From positions 4,438,001 to 4,502,000 of the forward strand of contig NZ_CP020918.1 in the NCBI RefSeq assembly GCF_003076455.1: DNA of 64,000 nucleotides. Direction: 5' to 3'. The DNA is from Flavobacterium faecale. Its GTDB lineage: Bacteria; Bacteroidota; Bacteroidia; Flavobacteriales; Flavobacteriaceae. Positions 46,375 through 56,562 of the stretch are shown here, piece after piece (position 1 is the first letter of the stretch; the number at the start of each line of letters is the position of its first letter). A program made the position numbers and the translations under genes. A model generated the notes under the pieces. It was given only the letters and a program-made list of their open reading frames with translations, had not been told where the DNA came from and made no database searches.

Positions 46375-48329
46375 CCATTACTTACATAAGTAGCTTCTCC
46401 ACCTAGTAAACCTACATATCCATTATTTGGAATTTGGTCATTACCCAATGTACCGTAACTCGCTCTCAATTTCATGAAATTAACTTTCTTATCTGTCCCG
46501 AAGAAACCTTCGTCAGAGATCACCCAACCTGCAGTAAAAGAAGGAAAGTAACCTACTCTATTATTTGGTCCAAATTTGGTAGACGCATCACGTCTTAACA
46601 TAGCTGACAAAAGGTATTTCCCTTTGAAATCATATTGCATTCTACCAAAATAAGAAAGACGTCTTTCATCATATGCGTACGAAGCATTTGTTTTGGCATC
46701 CAAAATACCTGTAGTCAAAGATATATCAGCATAGGCCCATTCATTATTTGGTACATCATATCCTGTTCCAGTCAAACTATTTCCCCATTCTTTAAAAATG
46801 GTATTTCCTAGAGTACCTACAAAATTATGATCATTTACTTTTTTGGTATAAGTAAGAAATGCGTCAAAAGAGTAATTATTATCATTAACCGTTTGTTGGG
46901 TTACTGAACTTCTAACTACATCAAAAACTTTTCCTCCATAATGTACTTCTTTAGCAAATATTCTCGATTTACTATTTGACGTATTGAATCCAATAGAAGA
47001 TGCAAAAACTAAACCAGTTGCAACTTTGTAATCCAATCCGAAATTTCCATTTATTTTCTTAAAATTATAACTATTGTAAGTGTTATCAATCTGCGCCAAT
47101 GGATTAATAATTTCGTTACCAAATCCTGTTGTAATTGGAACCAAAGTAAAATTACCATCTGCATCTCTTGGAGCTATCGTTGCTGGTACATTCAAAGCAT
47201 TAAATAAAACCGAACCTAAGCCGTTTTCGCTCAATGTTTTACGATCGAATTGTGTATAAATAACATTGGTTTTTAATTTTAAACGATCTGTAACATCTGC
47301 CCCTAAAGCAACTCTAGCAGTATTTCTTAAAAATCCTGATTTACTTTCGCCAACAATACCATTTTGATCTAAGTGCGATGCACTTACAGCATAAGTCATT
47401 TTCTCAGACCCACCATTAACACTCATATCGTGATTGATGATTGGTACACCTGTACTCATAACTTCTTTTTGCCAATTAGTTCCTTTACCCAATCCGGTTA
47501 CGTTAGGATATTGTACTGCACCTCCACCATTTGCATAACTTTCATTCAAAAGCAAAGCATATTCGGTGGCATTCAATAAATTCAATTTTTTTGAAGCTTC
47601 TTGGAATCCTGCGTAGGTATTATATGAGATTCTTGCTTTAGAATTCTTTTTACCTGATTTTGTAGTAACCAATATAATACCGTTTGCACCAATAGTACCG
47701 TAAATAGCAGCTTGTGCATCTTTTAAAACAGTAAGTGATTCAATATCATTAGGATTTAGCAATCCTAATTCTCCAACATAACCATCAATAATAGTAGTTG
47801 GCCCACTAGTTCCATTTGTACCAACTCCACGTATTCTAATATCCAAGGCAGCTCCAGGAGACCCTGATTGTGTAGTAACATTTACACCGGCAACAGTACC
47901 TTGTAACGCTTGCTCGATTTTTACTGGTTTCAAAATCTCTAGCGTTTTACTGTCTATAACAGATACGGCTCCAGTTACTTCTCTTTTCTTTTGGCTACCG
48001 TAACCAATCACGACAACTTCGTCCAAAGTTTTTGCGTCACTGTCCATAATAACATCTAAGTTGTTTTTTGAAGCAGTCACTTTATATTCGAAAGTTTTAA
48101 AACCAATAAAGGAAACTACAACAACAGCACCCGAAGGTATTTTCTTTAACGTAAAATTACCATCAAAATCTGTAGATGTACCTATGGCAGTATTCTTTAT
48201 TTGAACATTCGCTCCTGGTATTGTAAGCCCAGTAGCTTTTTCTTTTACTACTCCACTGAGATCATATCCTTGGGCGAAACCCAAAGTGGATAGCATTAGA
48301 AAAACAATTAGTAGATAATTTGATTTCAT
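46371..48329 (-). pseudogene. 5' part of IS-interrupted susC (beta-glucan locus)
   Basis: The 652-aa frame holds the signal peptide (LIVFLMLSTLGFAQ), carboxypeptidase-like domain, SusC box TLDEVVVIGYGSQKKREVTG, plug (IRGVGTNGTSGPTTIIDG) and much of the barrel, ending at YVSNG and a stop from the insertion. It cannot form a full barrel. The remainder is at 44215-45300. Downstream SusD, PKD, GH16 and GH3 genes lie on the same strand and may suffer polarity. Confidence 0.9.
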
Positions 48330-48383
48330 AATTAGTTAGTTTTTTGTGAATGATAAAATTAACACAGCAAAGTCCGAATTCCT

Positions 48384-48391
48384 CAAAAATA
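48384..48391 (-). promoter_or_regulatory. Candidate -7 box (TATTTTTG) for the beta-glucan locus
   Basis: TATTTTTG on the minus strand matches TAnnTTTG and lies 55 bases before the susC start. A second match is at 48415-48422. Which one is used cannot be told. Confidence 0.35.
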
Positions 48392-48507
48392 ACCTCTACA
48401 AAAAACATACAATTCAAAAATAAACCAGTATTACTGCTAATTACAAGCATATTAAAAGATTTTTCCTATTATTAAAGCTAAAATCTAAATGTTAAGAAAA
48501 TAAAAAA

Positions 48508-48534
48508 ACCACAACATATTATAAATGTTGTGGT
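48508..48534 (-). terminator. Terminator after the sensor-regulator gene
   Basis: ACCACAACAT (48508-48517) pairs with ATGTTGTGGT (48525-48534), then seven T on the minus strand. It separates the regulator from susC transcription. Confidence 0.8.
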
Positions 48535-48567
48535 AATGTATAGTTTTTGACCGCTTAATTGGTAGAA

Positions 48568-51372
48568 CTATACAGCCAAAATATACTCAGCAAGCCCTTG
48601 TTCATGTGCTAAATCCATTTTTTTACGCAATCGGTATCTTTTTATCTCTACAGAACGTACTGATATATTTAACAATGGAGCAATTTCTTTTGACGATAAA
48701 TTCAGTCTCAAATAGGCACATAATTTCAAATCATTAGCCGTAAGGTTGGGATGAATCTCTTTCATTTTTTTCAGGAATTCTTTATCTGTTTTAGCAAAAG
48801 CATCTTGAAAAACACTCCAGGAATCTTTTCCGGTAATATTTTTATTAATTGTCGAGATGACCGATTTTATGCTTCGACTATCTCCATCTTCCGTACTCTT
48901 TTTTAAATCATCTTGAATAAAAGTCAACAACTCATTTTTACTATTTAAGTTCATCTCCGAGGCGGCTAACTCCTTATTAATGTCATCGACATTTTGAGAC
49001 AGCTTTTCATTTTTTAAACGCATCAATTGTTGTTCATTCTCAAGCTCTTTAATTTCGAGCAAAAGATTATTCTCTTCTATTAATTTCTCCTGTTGTTTAC
49101 GATGGTACAAATTGTATTGGTCCAACATTAACTTTACCGATATAAAACCTAAGATCAAATACATTATAACTGCAAAATTGGTTCCGTACCAAGGTTTCAA
49201 AATTGTAAAATTGTAGACTTGTGTATTTTCTAAATTTGAATTTGCAAACTTGGCCTTTACTTTAAACACATAATCACCGGAAGGAAGATTTTTAAAATTC
49301 ACCGAAGACTTTACATTCCAATCACTCCACTCCTCTTGAAAACCCTCTAAGGCATATTGATATTCAGCATTAATGTACTTATTGTATTCTGGCACGGTAT
49401 AATTAAAACTTATATTGTTTTCGTCATGATTAAACTCACCTTCAACATCAATCGGATTATTATGCAGTTCACCATTCAATTCATTCGAACTCACATTTGA
49501 AAGCAGAACGCTGTAATTTTTAAAAACGAGATCACTAATATTCATTGTATAATACCCATCTGTAGTTCCAAAAAAATAATTGGAAGGAGACAATTGCGTA
49601 ATATTTTCGTACCCTAGCATAGAATTTGTCAAGGAAACCGGAATTGGAATACTGTTTTGTTTGAGTTGATTGCCTAGTTTGTTTGGTGCAAAATAACTAA
49701 TATAATTTTTTGAAAATAGCCAAATACGATTGGAATCATCCACAATCATTTTTCCTGAGGTATATTCGTCTTTTTCAAAAACAGTACTTAGGATAGGCTC
49801 TTTTTCAAACTGCTTGGTTTTGGGATTGAGTTTAAAAACTCCTTTTTTATAAGCATAATAAATCGCACCATTAAAAGCGACTAGACTAGCATTCTTTCCT
49901 TTTTCTGGTTCTTTGTAGGCGAAAACATTTTTAATTTTCAGCAAATTCGCATCGGTCTGCAACCTGAAAACACCTTTATATTCATGACTAACATAAATTT
50001 CAAAATCTGAACTAATTTCAAAATATTTGGTCGAATAATCAAAGCCCATTATTTTATTTCGAAAATGCCATTGCCTATTTTTCTTTTCTAAAACAGATAT
50101 TCCATAGTAATTTCCTTGTACTAACAAATTACTATTTCCTGGAACTTTCTCAAATTTCCAAGTCCCCGAACTAGAAAAAATAGACTGCGCTTGACCGTTT
50201 TGCACAATGAAGGTACCAGTATCATGTCCACAAAACAAAGTGTCGTCTGTTACAAACAAAGACCAAACTTGCCCCTTGGTTCCTTTTACAAACTGAAATT
50301 CTTCATTACTTTGAAAATTTTTACAAAACAATCCCTGATTGGTCCCAACATACAATTTACCTCCAAAAAGTTTTGAGGTATAAACCGTCCCCAAAACACC
50401 AGAATCATCTACATAACTTTGAATAGGCGATTTTAAATTGATACAATTAATACCATTATCCAATCCTATCCATAGATTTTTCTCATTATCTTCAAATAGT
50501 GACAGTGCAGTATTATTGCTTAAGCCCTTCCTTTGTGAAATGTGATACTGAAGCTTTCCTTCTTTCGAAACAATATAAATTCCATTTGAAACTGTTCCTA
50601 TAGCATACCCGCCCGATACGAGAGCACAGCTATAAACGCTACCATCCTTTAATTGATCATCAATGTCTGTACTTAATTTAGATAAAACACCTCCTAATAA
50701 TTTGTAAAAACCATTGGATTGCGTCATTAAAACTAAGCTGTCATCTTGCGGAAAAACATTGACTATCCTATTATTTTTTAATTGCGTATTGGAAGCGATT
50801 AATTTACTTTTACCGCTTTCTATCTCGTACAAACCTTGCCCGTGCGTTTGAAAATAAAGTGCACCATCGGATCGAAAAGATCGTACAATATTTGAACTAG
50901 GTGCTATTATTTTAAAACTCCCAGTCTTTGTATCATAAATATAAATTCGATTCAAGGATTGAAAAATTACCCATTGCTCATAGCTTAGAATATTCCAAAA
51001 CTGTTCGTCGTCGAGAATTTTACTCTTTATGTAATGACTAATAGAATAATATTTTAAGGTACCATCAGATTTTCTTTTCCAAAAACCAAATTCCATGTAA
51101 CTTCCTGTATATACACGATCACCAATCACTTTAACAGACCGTATAATTGCTTCGTTCGGTGATGGGTATAACTTCCAGTTTGAGCCATTAAACTCTAGTA
51201 AACCATCATTATTTGCAAAAAACACAAATTGATTATCTCCTTGCGAAATCATCCAATTTTGGTTACCTGCTCCATAGCTTATTGGACTATAATTTACAAT
51301 CGGAGGTAGATCTTGACCAGAAGCAATGAATATTATAAAAACAGTAAATAATAGGTTGAGTTTTGTTTTCAA
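48568..51372 (-). CDS. Y_Y_Y-domain sensor with LuxR-type HTH, locus regulator
   Basis: The 934-aa product has a signal peptide (LLFTVFIIFIASGQ), beta-propeller ligand-sensing repeats (residues 20-600: LLEFNGSNWKLYPS, LFEDNEKNLWIGLDNGI), a Y_Y_Y domain (YQYALEGFQEEWSDW), a membrane helix near 740 (FAVIMYLILGFISVKLML), a long coiled coil and a C-terminal HTH (LKLCAYLRLNLSSKEIAPLL, SVRSVEIKRYRL). There is no kinase or receiver domain, unlike hybrid two-component regulators. It probably senses glucan oligomers in the periplasm and activates the adjacent locus. It has its own terminator. Confidence 0.88.
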   Translation of the reverse strand: MKTKLNLLFTVFIIFIASGQDLPPIVNYSPISYGAGNQNWMISQGDNQFVFFANNDGLLEFNGSNWKLYPSPNEAIIRSVKVIGDRVYTGSYMEFGFWKRKSDGTLKYYSISHYIKSKILDDEQFWNILSYEQWVIFQSLNRIYIYDTKTGSFKIIAPSSNIVRSFRSDGALYFQTHGQGLYEIESGKSKLIASNTQLKNNRIVNVFPQDDSLVLMTQSNGFYKLLGGVLSKLSTDIDDQLKDGSVYSCALVSGGYAIGTVSNGIYIVSKEGKLQYHISQRKGLSNNTALSLFEDNEKNLWIGLDNGINCINLKSPIQSYVDDSGVLGTVYTSKLFGGKLYVGTNQGLFCKNFQSNEEFQFVKGTKGQVWSLFVTDDTLFCGHDTGTFIVQNGQAQSIFSSSGTWKFEKVPGNSNLLVQGNYYGISVLEKKNRQWHFRNKIMGFDYSTKYFEISSDFEIYVSHEYKGVFRLQTDANLLKIKNVFAYKEPEKGKNASLVAFNGAIYYAYKKGVFKLNPKTKQFEKEPILSTVFEKDEYTSGKMIVDDSNRIWLFSKNYISYFAPNKLGNQLKQNSIPIPVSLTNSMLGYENITQLSPSNYFFGTTDGYYTMNISDLVFKNYSVLLSNVSSNELNGELHNNPIDVEGEFNHDENNISFNYTVPEYNKYINAEYQYALEGFQEEWSDWNVKSSVNFKNLPSGDYVFKVKAKFANSNLENTQVYNFTILKPWYGTNFAVIMYLILGFISVKLMLDQYNLYHRKQQEKLIEENNLLLEIKELENEQQLMRLKNEKLSQNVDDINKELAASEMNLNSKNELLTFIQDDLKKSTEDGDSRSIKSVISTINKNITGKDSWSVFQDAFAKTDKEFLKKMKEIHPNLTANDLKLCAYLRLNLSSKEIAPLLNISVRSVEIKRYRLRKKMDLAHEQGLAEYILAV

Positions 51373-51549
51373 TCTTATAAATTTTTTGAAGTTTTGCTAG
51401 TGTAAATTTAAGATTATAAATTAGTAGGACCTTAAAAACAATTAGATAATAACTATACAACAATTAAAAATGGATTTTTGGCTACAAAATCTGCAATTTT
51501 TAACCAATTTTATGACTTGTTCACCCCTATTTCTCTGTTTAAAATTACT

Positions 51550-51557
51550 TACTTTTG
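51550..51557 (+). promoter_or_regulatory. Candidate -7 box (TACTTTTG) for uvrA
   Basis: TACTTTTG matches TAnnTTTG and sits 18 bases before the ATG at 51575, giving a very short leader if used. No LexA-like operator was recognised. Confidence 0.4.
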
Positions 51558-51574
51558 TATAAATTCGTTTTTTT

Positions 51575-54367
51575 ATGCAAGTTGACCTTTCTACATTAGA
51601 TCCCAAGAAAAATATTATCATTAAAGGTGCTCAGGTGCACAATCTTAAAAATGTTGATGTTGCCATCCCAAGAAATAAGTTGGTGGTAATAACTGGACTT
51701 TCCGGCTCTGGAAAATCAAGTTTGGCCTTTGATACGTTATATGCCGAAGGGCAACGTCGTTACGTAGAGAGTTTGTCCTCGTATGCGCGTCAGTTTTTGG
51801 GCCGTTTGGATAAGCCAAAAGTCGAATACATTAAAGGTATTGCTCCTGCCATAGCAATTGAGCAGAAAGTAAACACTACCAATGCCCGCTCTACAGTGGG
51901 GACCTCAACTGAGATTTATGATTATATCAAACTCCTATATGCCCGTATTGGTCGTACCTACTCCCCTATATCTGGGCAGGAAGTAAAGAAAAATACCGTA
52001 ACCGATGTTGTAAATGCTGTAAAAGCTTTGGAACCAAATAGCAAATGGCTACTCCTAGCTCCTATCTTTTTGGAGAAAGGTCGAAAGCTTGAAGAAAAAC
52101 TAAATACCCTACTTCAACAAGGTTTTGCTCGTGTTTTGATTGATAACGAAATGGTACGTTTGGACGAACTACCAGCTAAATTAGCTAAAAAAGAAATCCT
52201 TTTAATCATCGATAGAATTGTAGTCAAAGACGAAGAAGAGTTTTATAACCGCTTGTCTGATGCCGTGCAAACTGCTTTTTTTGAAGGAAAAGGAGAATGC
52301 TATTTACAAGATATAAACACTAAGGAACGTTTGTCTTATTCTAATAATTTTGAGTTAGACGGAATCACCTTCTTGGAACCAAATGTTCATTTATTTAGTT
52401 TCAACAATCCTTACGGTGCCTGCCCTGTGTGTGAAGGTTACGGAAACATCATAGGTATTGATGCCGAATTGGTGGTTCCCAATACCTCTTTGTCTGTGTA
52501 TGAAAGTGCAATTTTTCCGTGGCGCGGCGAGAGCATGAGCTGGTACAAAGAAGAATTAATCAAGCACGCCTACAAATTTGATTTCCCTATCCACAAACCG
52601 TTTTTCGAACTAACAGCAGCTCAAAAAGAAGTAATCTGGACAGGAAATAGCTTTTTTCAAGGATTGAATGACTTTTTTCAGGAATTAGAAGCGAAAAATT
52701 ATAAAATACAAAATCGTGTCATGCTTTCCCGCTACCGTGGCAAAACAAAATGTACCGCTTGTAAAGGGAAACGACTGAGAGTTGAAGCAAATTATGTGAA
52801 AATAAACGGCAAAACAGTATCTGAGTTGGTCGATCTACCGATTCAGCACTTGATTACTTTTTTCGAAAATATTGTTTTAGATATCTACGAAAAACAAATT
52901 GCCAAACGATTGTTAATCGAAATAAATAACCGTCTCTCCTTCTTGACCGAAGTAGGATTGAGTTATTTAACTTTAAATAGAAATTCATCTACGCTCTCTG
53001 GTGGTGAATCGCAACGTATCAATCTTGCTACCTCCTTAGGGAGTAGTTTGGTAGGATCGATGTATATTTTGGATGAGCCAAGTATCGGTCTACACCCTAA
53101 AGATTCTGAACGCTTGATTAAAGTACTACTTTCTTTGCGCGATTTAGGAAACACGGTGATCGTTGTTGAACATGACGAAGATATCATGAAAGCCGCTGAT
53201 ATGATTATAGATATTGGTCCCGAAGCAGGGACTTTTGGTGGAAATCTGGTAGCACAAGGAACATATGACGAAATATTAAAATCAACATCACTAACCGCTA
53301 AGTATTTAAACGGAGACTTAGCAATCGAAATTCCGAAAAAACGTCGACCTTTTAAGAATTTTATCGAAATTATTGGTGCCCGTGAAAATAATTTGCAAAA
53401 TATTGATGTCAAGTTTCCATTAGATGTCTTGACTGTTATTACAGGAGTTTCAGGTAGTGGAAAAAGTACGTTGGTAAAGAAAATTCTTTTTCCAGCAATG
53501 CAAAAAAAGCTCGATAATGCGGGGGAAAAAGCAGGACAGTTTACCGAAATCAAGGGATCTTATTCGCACATTAAGCATATTGAATATGTGGATCAAAACC
53601 CGATTGGTCGTAGTTCGCGTTCCAATCCTGTGACCTACATCAAGGCCTATGACGATATTAGAGATTTATTTTCGAAAGAAAAACTATCGAAGTTACGAGG
53701 TTATTTGCCTAAACATTTTTCGTTTAACGTAGACGCAGGACGTTGTGAAACTTGTAGTGGAGAAGGAACAATAAATGTCGAAATGGTCTTTATGGCCGAT
53801 GTGCAATTACCTTGCGAAACCTGTAACGGTAAACGTTTCAAAAAAGAAATACTCGAAGTACAGTTTGAAGGCAAAAATATCCATGACATTTTGAGCTTAA
53901 CCATTGATGATGCAGTTGCATTTTTCGAAAAAAACAAGCAAGCCAAAATTACACAGAAACTAAAACCACTTCAAGATGTGGGACTTGGATATGTACAGTT
54001 AGGGCAATCCTCTTCAACACTATCCGGTGGAGAAGCGCAACGTATCAAACTCGCTTCGTTTCTAGTTAAAGGGGTTACCAAAGAAAAAGCACTTTTTGTA
54101 TTTGATGAGCCAACTACGGGTTTACATTTTCATGATATCAAGAAATTAATGGCGTCGTTTGATGCTTTAATCGAAAAAGGGCATTCTATTTTGGTCATCG
54201 AGCACAATCTAGATTTGATCAAATGTGCCGATTATATTATCGATTTAGGTCCAGAAGGTGGTGAGCATGGCGGGCAACTGCTTGCGCAAGGTACACCTGA
54301 AGAAATTATAAAAAACAAAAAATCGGTTACGGCCAAGTATTTAAAAGAAAAATTAAAATCGAAATAA
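51575..54367 (+). CDS. uvrA: UvrA excinuclease ATPase subunit
   Basis: The 930-aa product has two ABC ATPase modules: Walker A GLSGSGKS at 41-48 and GVSGSGKST near 630, signature LSGGESQRI and LSGGEAQRI, and Walker B ending in DEPS and DEPT. Zinc-finger cysteines are present ([24 protein letters not shown] with CETCNGKR). It recognises DNA damage in nucleotide excision repair with UvrB. Length is normal. The stop overlaps the start of the next gene by one base. Confidence 0.97.
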   Translation: MQVDLSTLDPKKNIIIKGAQVHNLKNVDVAIPRNKLVVITGLSGSGKSSLAFDTLYAEGQRRYVESLSSYARQFLGRLDKPKVEYIKGIAPAIAIEQKVNTTNARSTVGTSTEIYDYIKLLYARIGRTYSPISGQEVKKNTVTDVVNAVKALEPNSKWLLLAPIFLEKGRKLEEKLNTLLQQGFARVLIDNEMVRLDELPAKLAKKEILLIIDRIVVKDEEEFYNRLSDAVQTAFFEGKGECYLQDINTKERLSYSNNFELDGITFLEPNVHLFSFNNPYGACPVCEGYGNIIGIDAELVVPNTSLSVYESAIFPWRGESMSWYKEELIKHAYKFDFPIHKPFFELTAAQKEVIWTGNSFFQGLNDFFQELEAKNYKIQNRVMLSRYRGKTKCTACKGKRLRVEANYVKINGKTVSELVDLPIQHLITFFENIVLDIYEKQIAKRLLIEINNRLSFLTEVGLSYLTLNRNSSTLSGGESQRINLATSLGSSLVGSMYILDEPSIGLHPKDSERLIKVLLSLRDLGNTVIVVEHDEDIMKAADMIIDIGPEAGTFGGNLVAQGTYDEILKSTSLTAKYLNGDLAIEIPKKRRPFKNFIEIIGARENNLQNIDVKFPLDVLTVITGVSGSGKSTLVKKILFPAMQKKLDNAGEKAGQFTEIKGSYSHIKHIEYVDQNPIGRSSRSNPVTYIKAYDDIRDLFSKEKLSKLRGYLPKHFSFNVDAGRCETCSGEGTINVEMVFMADVQLPCETCNGKRFKKEILEVQFEGKNIHDILSLTIDDAVAFFEKNKQAKITQKLKPLQDVGLGYVQLGQSSSTLSGGEAQRIKLASFLVKGVTKEKALFVFDEPTTGLHFHDIKKLMASFDALIEKGHSILVIEHNLDLIKCADYIIDLGPEGGEHGGQLLAQGTPEEIIKNKKSVTAKYLKEKLKSK

Positions 54368-55014
54368 TGACGTACAAAGCAGTAATTTTTGACCTTGACG
54401 GCACTTTGGTCAACTCTTTGAGCGATATTGCAACTGCCACAAACACCGTTTTGGCAAACAACAATTTCCCTACGCACGACGACCAAGCCTATAATTTTTT
54501 TGTAGGCAGCGGATTGCGTACCAGTGTTGCTCGTGCCTTACCCGCACATGCTCAAACTGAAACTGAAATTGATCGTTGCTACGATGAGATGATGCTAATT
54601 TATAACCGCGACTGTACTTTGACTACAAAACCATACAGTGGCATTATATCTCTCCTGGATCAATTGAAGGCGAAAGGAATAAAATTGGCCGTTTTATCGA
54701 ACAAAGCAGATGCTCTGACAAAGAAAATCGCTGGTGAAATCTTTCCAGATTATTTTGAAATCATTCAAGGTCTAACCACCGAAGAATTTAAAAAACCGAA
54801 CCCAGTCGTAGCATTGCAAATGGCTGCACAACTTGGCGTACAACCAAATGAAGTCTTGTACGTAGGTGATAGTGGCGTAGATATGGAAACAGCCGTTAAC
54901 GCACAATTTCATGCTGTTGGCGTGCTTTGGGGTTTTCGACCGAAAGAAGAATTGCTAGCTACGGGAGCACAAACTTTACTTCACAACGCCGAAGAACTTC
55001 TGGAATTGCTATAA
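54367..55014 (+). CDS. gph: HAD-family phosphatase, phosphoglycolate phosphatase-like
   Basis: The 215-aa product has the HAD motifs: FDLDGTLVNSL at residues 8-18 with nucleophile Asp, LAVLSNKAD (motif II), KKPNP with Lys (motif III region) and VLYVGDSGVDMETA (motif IV). The cap domain matches Gph/phosphoglycolate phosphatase. Its start overlaps the uvrA stop (TAATG), so they are coupled; phosphoglycolate arises in DNA strand-break repair, which fits the pairing. Substrate is still uncertain. Confidence 0.85.
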   Translation: MTYKAVIFDLDGTLVNSLSDIATATNTVLANNNFPTHDDQAYNFFVGSGLRTSVARALPAHAQTETEIDRCYDEMMLIYNRDCTLTTKPYSGIISLLDQLKAKGIKLAVLSNKADALTKKIAGEIFPDYFEIIQGLTTEEFKKPNPVVALQMAAQLGVQPNEVLYVGDSGVDMETAVNAQFHAVGVLWGFRPKEELLATGAQTLLHNAEELLELL

Positions 55015-55124
55015 ATTCTAAATCCCGTACTATTTTCTGTTCCTCTTTTTTTATTTCGAAAAGAAACCTATTTCAAGCATTAGATTCGCTATATTTATAA
55101 GGATTCATATAAACACACGGAAGC

Positions 55125-56546
55125 ATGAAAATCTTACTAACAGGAGCTACAGGATACATCGGAAAAAGAATTCTACCCGCTTTGGTAGACGCGGGACACG
55201 AAGTAATTTGTTGTGTACGCGATGCAAAAAGATTTCACCCACCTGCTTCCTTAATAGATCAAATAGCTATTATCGAAATCGATCTTTTGGACAAAAAATC
55301 TTTAGACCGTATTCCAAAAGATATTGATGGTGCTTATTACTTAGTTCATTCTATGTCCGCTTCCTCGGATTATGAAGTACTAGAACAACAATCTGCAGAA
55401 AATTTCAGGGATGCACTTGCAAACACAAACGTAAAACATTTGGTCTATTTGAGCGGCATCGTGAATGAAACAGATTTATCTCCTCACCTAGCTTCTCGCA
55501 AAAATGTTGAACTTATTTTAAAAAAAGGGTCGTATCACTTTACCACTTTAAGGGCCGGAATCATCATTGGTTCTGGTAGTGCTTCGTTTGAAATCATTCG
55601 TGATTTGGTCGAAAAGCTTCCTTTTATGATCACCCCAAAATGGTTAATGACCAAATGTCAACCTATTGGTGTGACGGATGTAATCTTATTCTTGACTCAA
55701 ACTATTTTTAACGTCAAAACATTCGATCAAAATTTTGATATTGGCGGGCCCGATATCCTTACCTACAAGCAAATGTTACTAGAGTTTGCTCAAGTACGAA
55801 ATCTAAAACGCACCATCGTTATCGTACCCGTAATGACTCCAAAACTCTCCTCCTATTGGTTGTATTTCGTAACTTCTACCTCTTACAAATTGGCTACGGC
55901 CTTGGTGGATAGCATGAAGATAGAAGTCATTTGTCGCAACCACGACCTAAATACCATTTTAAACATTCAACCCCTTACTTACAGACAAGCCTTAAAAAAA
56001 GCGTTTCTGAAAATCGAAAGTAATTCGATCGTATCAAGCTGGAAAGACGCCTATGTGAGCAGTGGTAATACGATGACCATATCAGATTTTATTACGGTAC
56101 CTTCTCATGGTTGTTTTGTTGACCAACGTGAAAAAATTATCCTTGATCGAAAAGCCAGCATTGCAAAAATTTGGGGAATTGGAGGTATTAACGGTTGGTA
56201 TTATGGTAACTGGCTCTGGAAACTAAGAGGTTTCATGGATAAACTTGCTGGCGGTGTAGGACTACGTCGAGGACGCACCAATCCAGATGCACTTAATGTG
56301 GGTGATGCGTTGGACTTTTGGCGAATATTATATGCTGACAAAGAAGAAGGTCGATTGCTGTTGTATGCCGAAATGAAGCTACCTGGCGAGGCTTGGTTGG
56401 AGTTTAAAATCAAAGATAACAAACTACAACAAACTGCTACTTTCCGTCCACTAGGTCTTGCAGGCAGACTGTATTGGTATTCAGTACTGCCGTTTCATGG
56501 TTTCATCTTCAAGGGTATGCTAAATGCTATTATCAAAGGCAATTAA
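55125..56546 (+). CDS. SDR-family NAD(P)-binding protein with DUF2867 domain
   Basis: The 473-aa product has an N-terminal Rossmann fold (KILLTGATGYIGKRILPALV, with TGATGYIG glycine motif at about 6-13) resembling atypical SDRs. A C-terminal DUF2867 domain follows (about 320-470: WKLRGFMDKLAGGVGLRRGR, LPGEAWLEFKIKDN, GRLYWYSVLPFHG). This fusion is known in bacteria. The catalytic YxxxK is not evident. Redox role unknown. No signal peptide. It is transcribed alone, 110 bases after gph. Confidence 0.85.
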   Translation: MKILLTGATGYIGKRILPALVDAGHEVICCVRDAKRFHPPASLIDQIAIIEIDLLDKKSLDRIPKDIDGAYYLVHSMSASSDYEVLEQQSAENFRDALANTNVKHLVYLSGIVNETDLSPHLASRKNVELILKKGSYHFTTLRAGIIIGSGSASFEIIRDLVEKLPFMITPKWLMTKCQPIGVTDVILFLTQTIFNVKTFDQNFDIGGPDILTYKQMLLEFAQVRNLKRTIVIVPVMTPKLSSYWLYFVTSTSYKLATALVDSMKIEVICRNHDLNTILNIQPLTYRQALKKAFLKIESNSIVSSWKDAYVSSGNTMTISDFITVPSHGCFVDQREKIILDRKASIAKIWGIGGINGWYYGNWLWKLRGFMDKLAGGVGLRRGRTNPDALNVGDALDFWRILYADKEEGRLLLYAEMKLPGEAWLEFKIKDNKLQQTATFRPLGLAGRLYWYSVLPFHGFIFKGMLNAIIKGN

Positions 56547-56562
56547 TCATTCGATCTAAAAC

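Larger units (their letters stand above)
45303..46380. repeat. 8-bp direct repeats AACCATTA flanking the insertion
   Basis: AACCATTA occurs at 45303-45310 and 46373-46380. The intact susC frame needs it once (codons for S-N-G-S), so the second copy is the target duplication of an insertion. IS630-type elements normally duplicate only TA, so 8 bp is unexpected. Confidence 0.75.
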
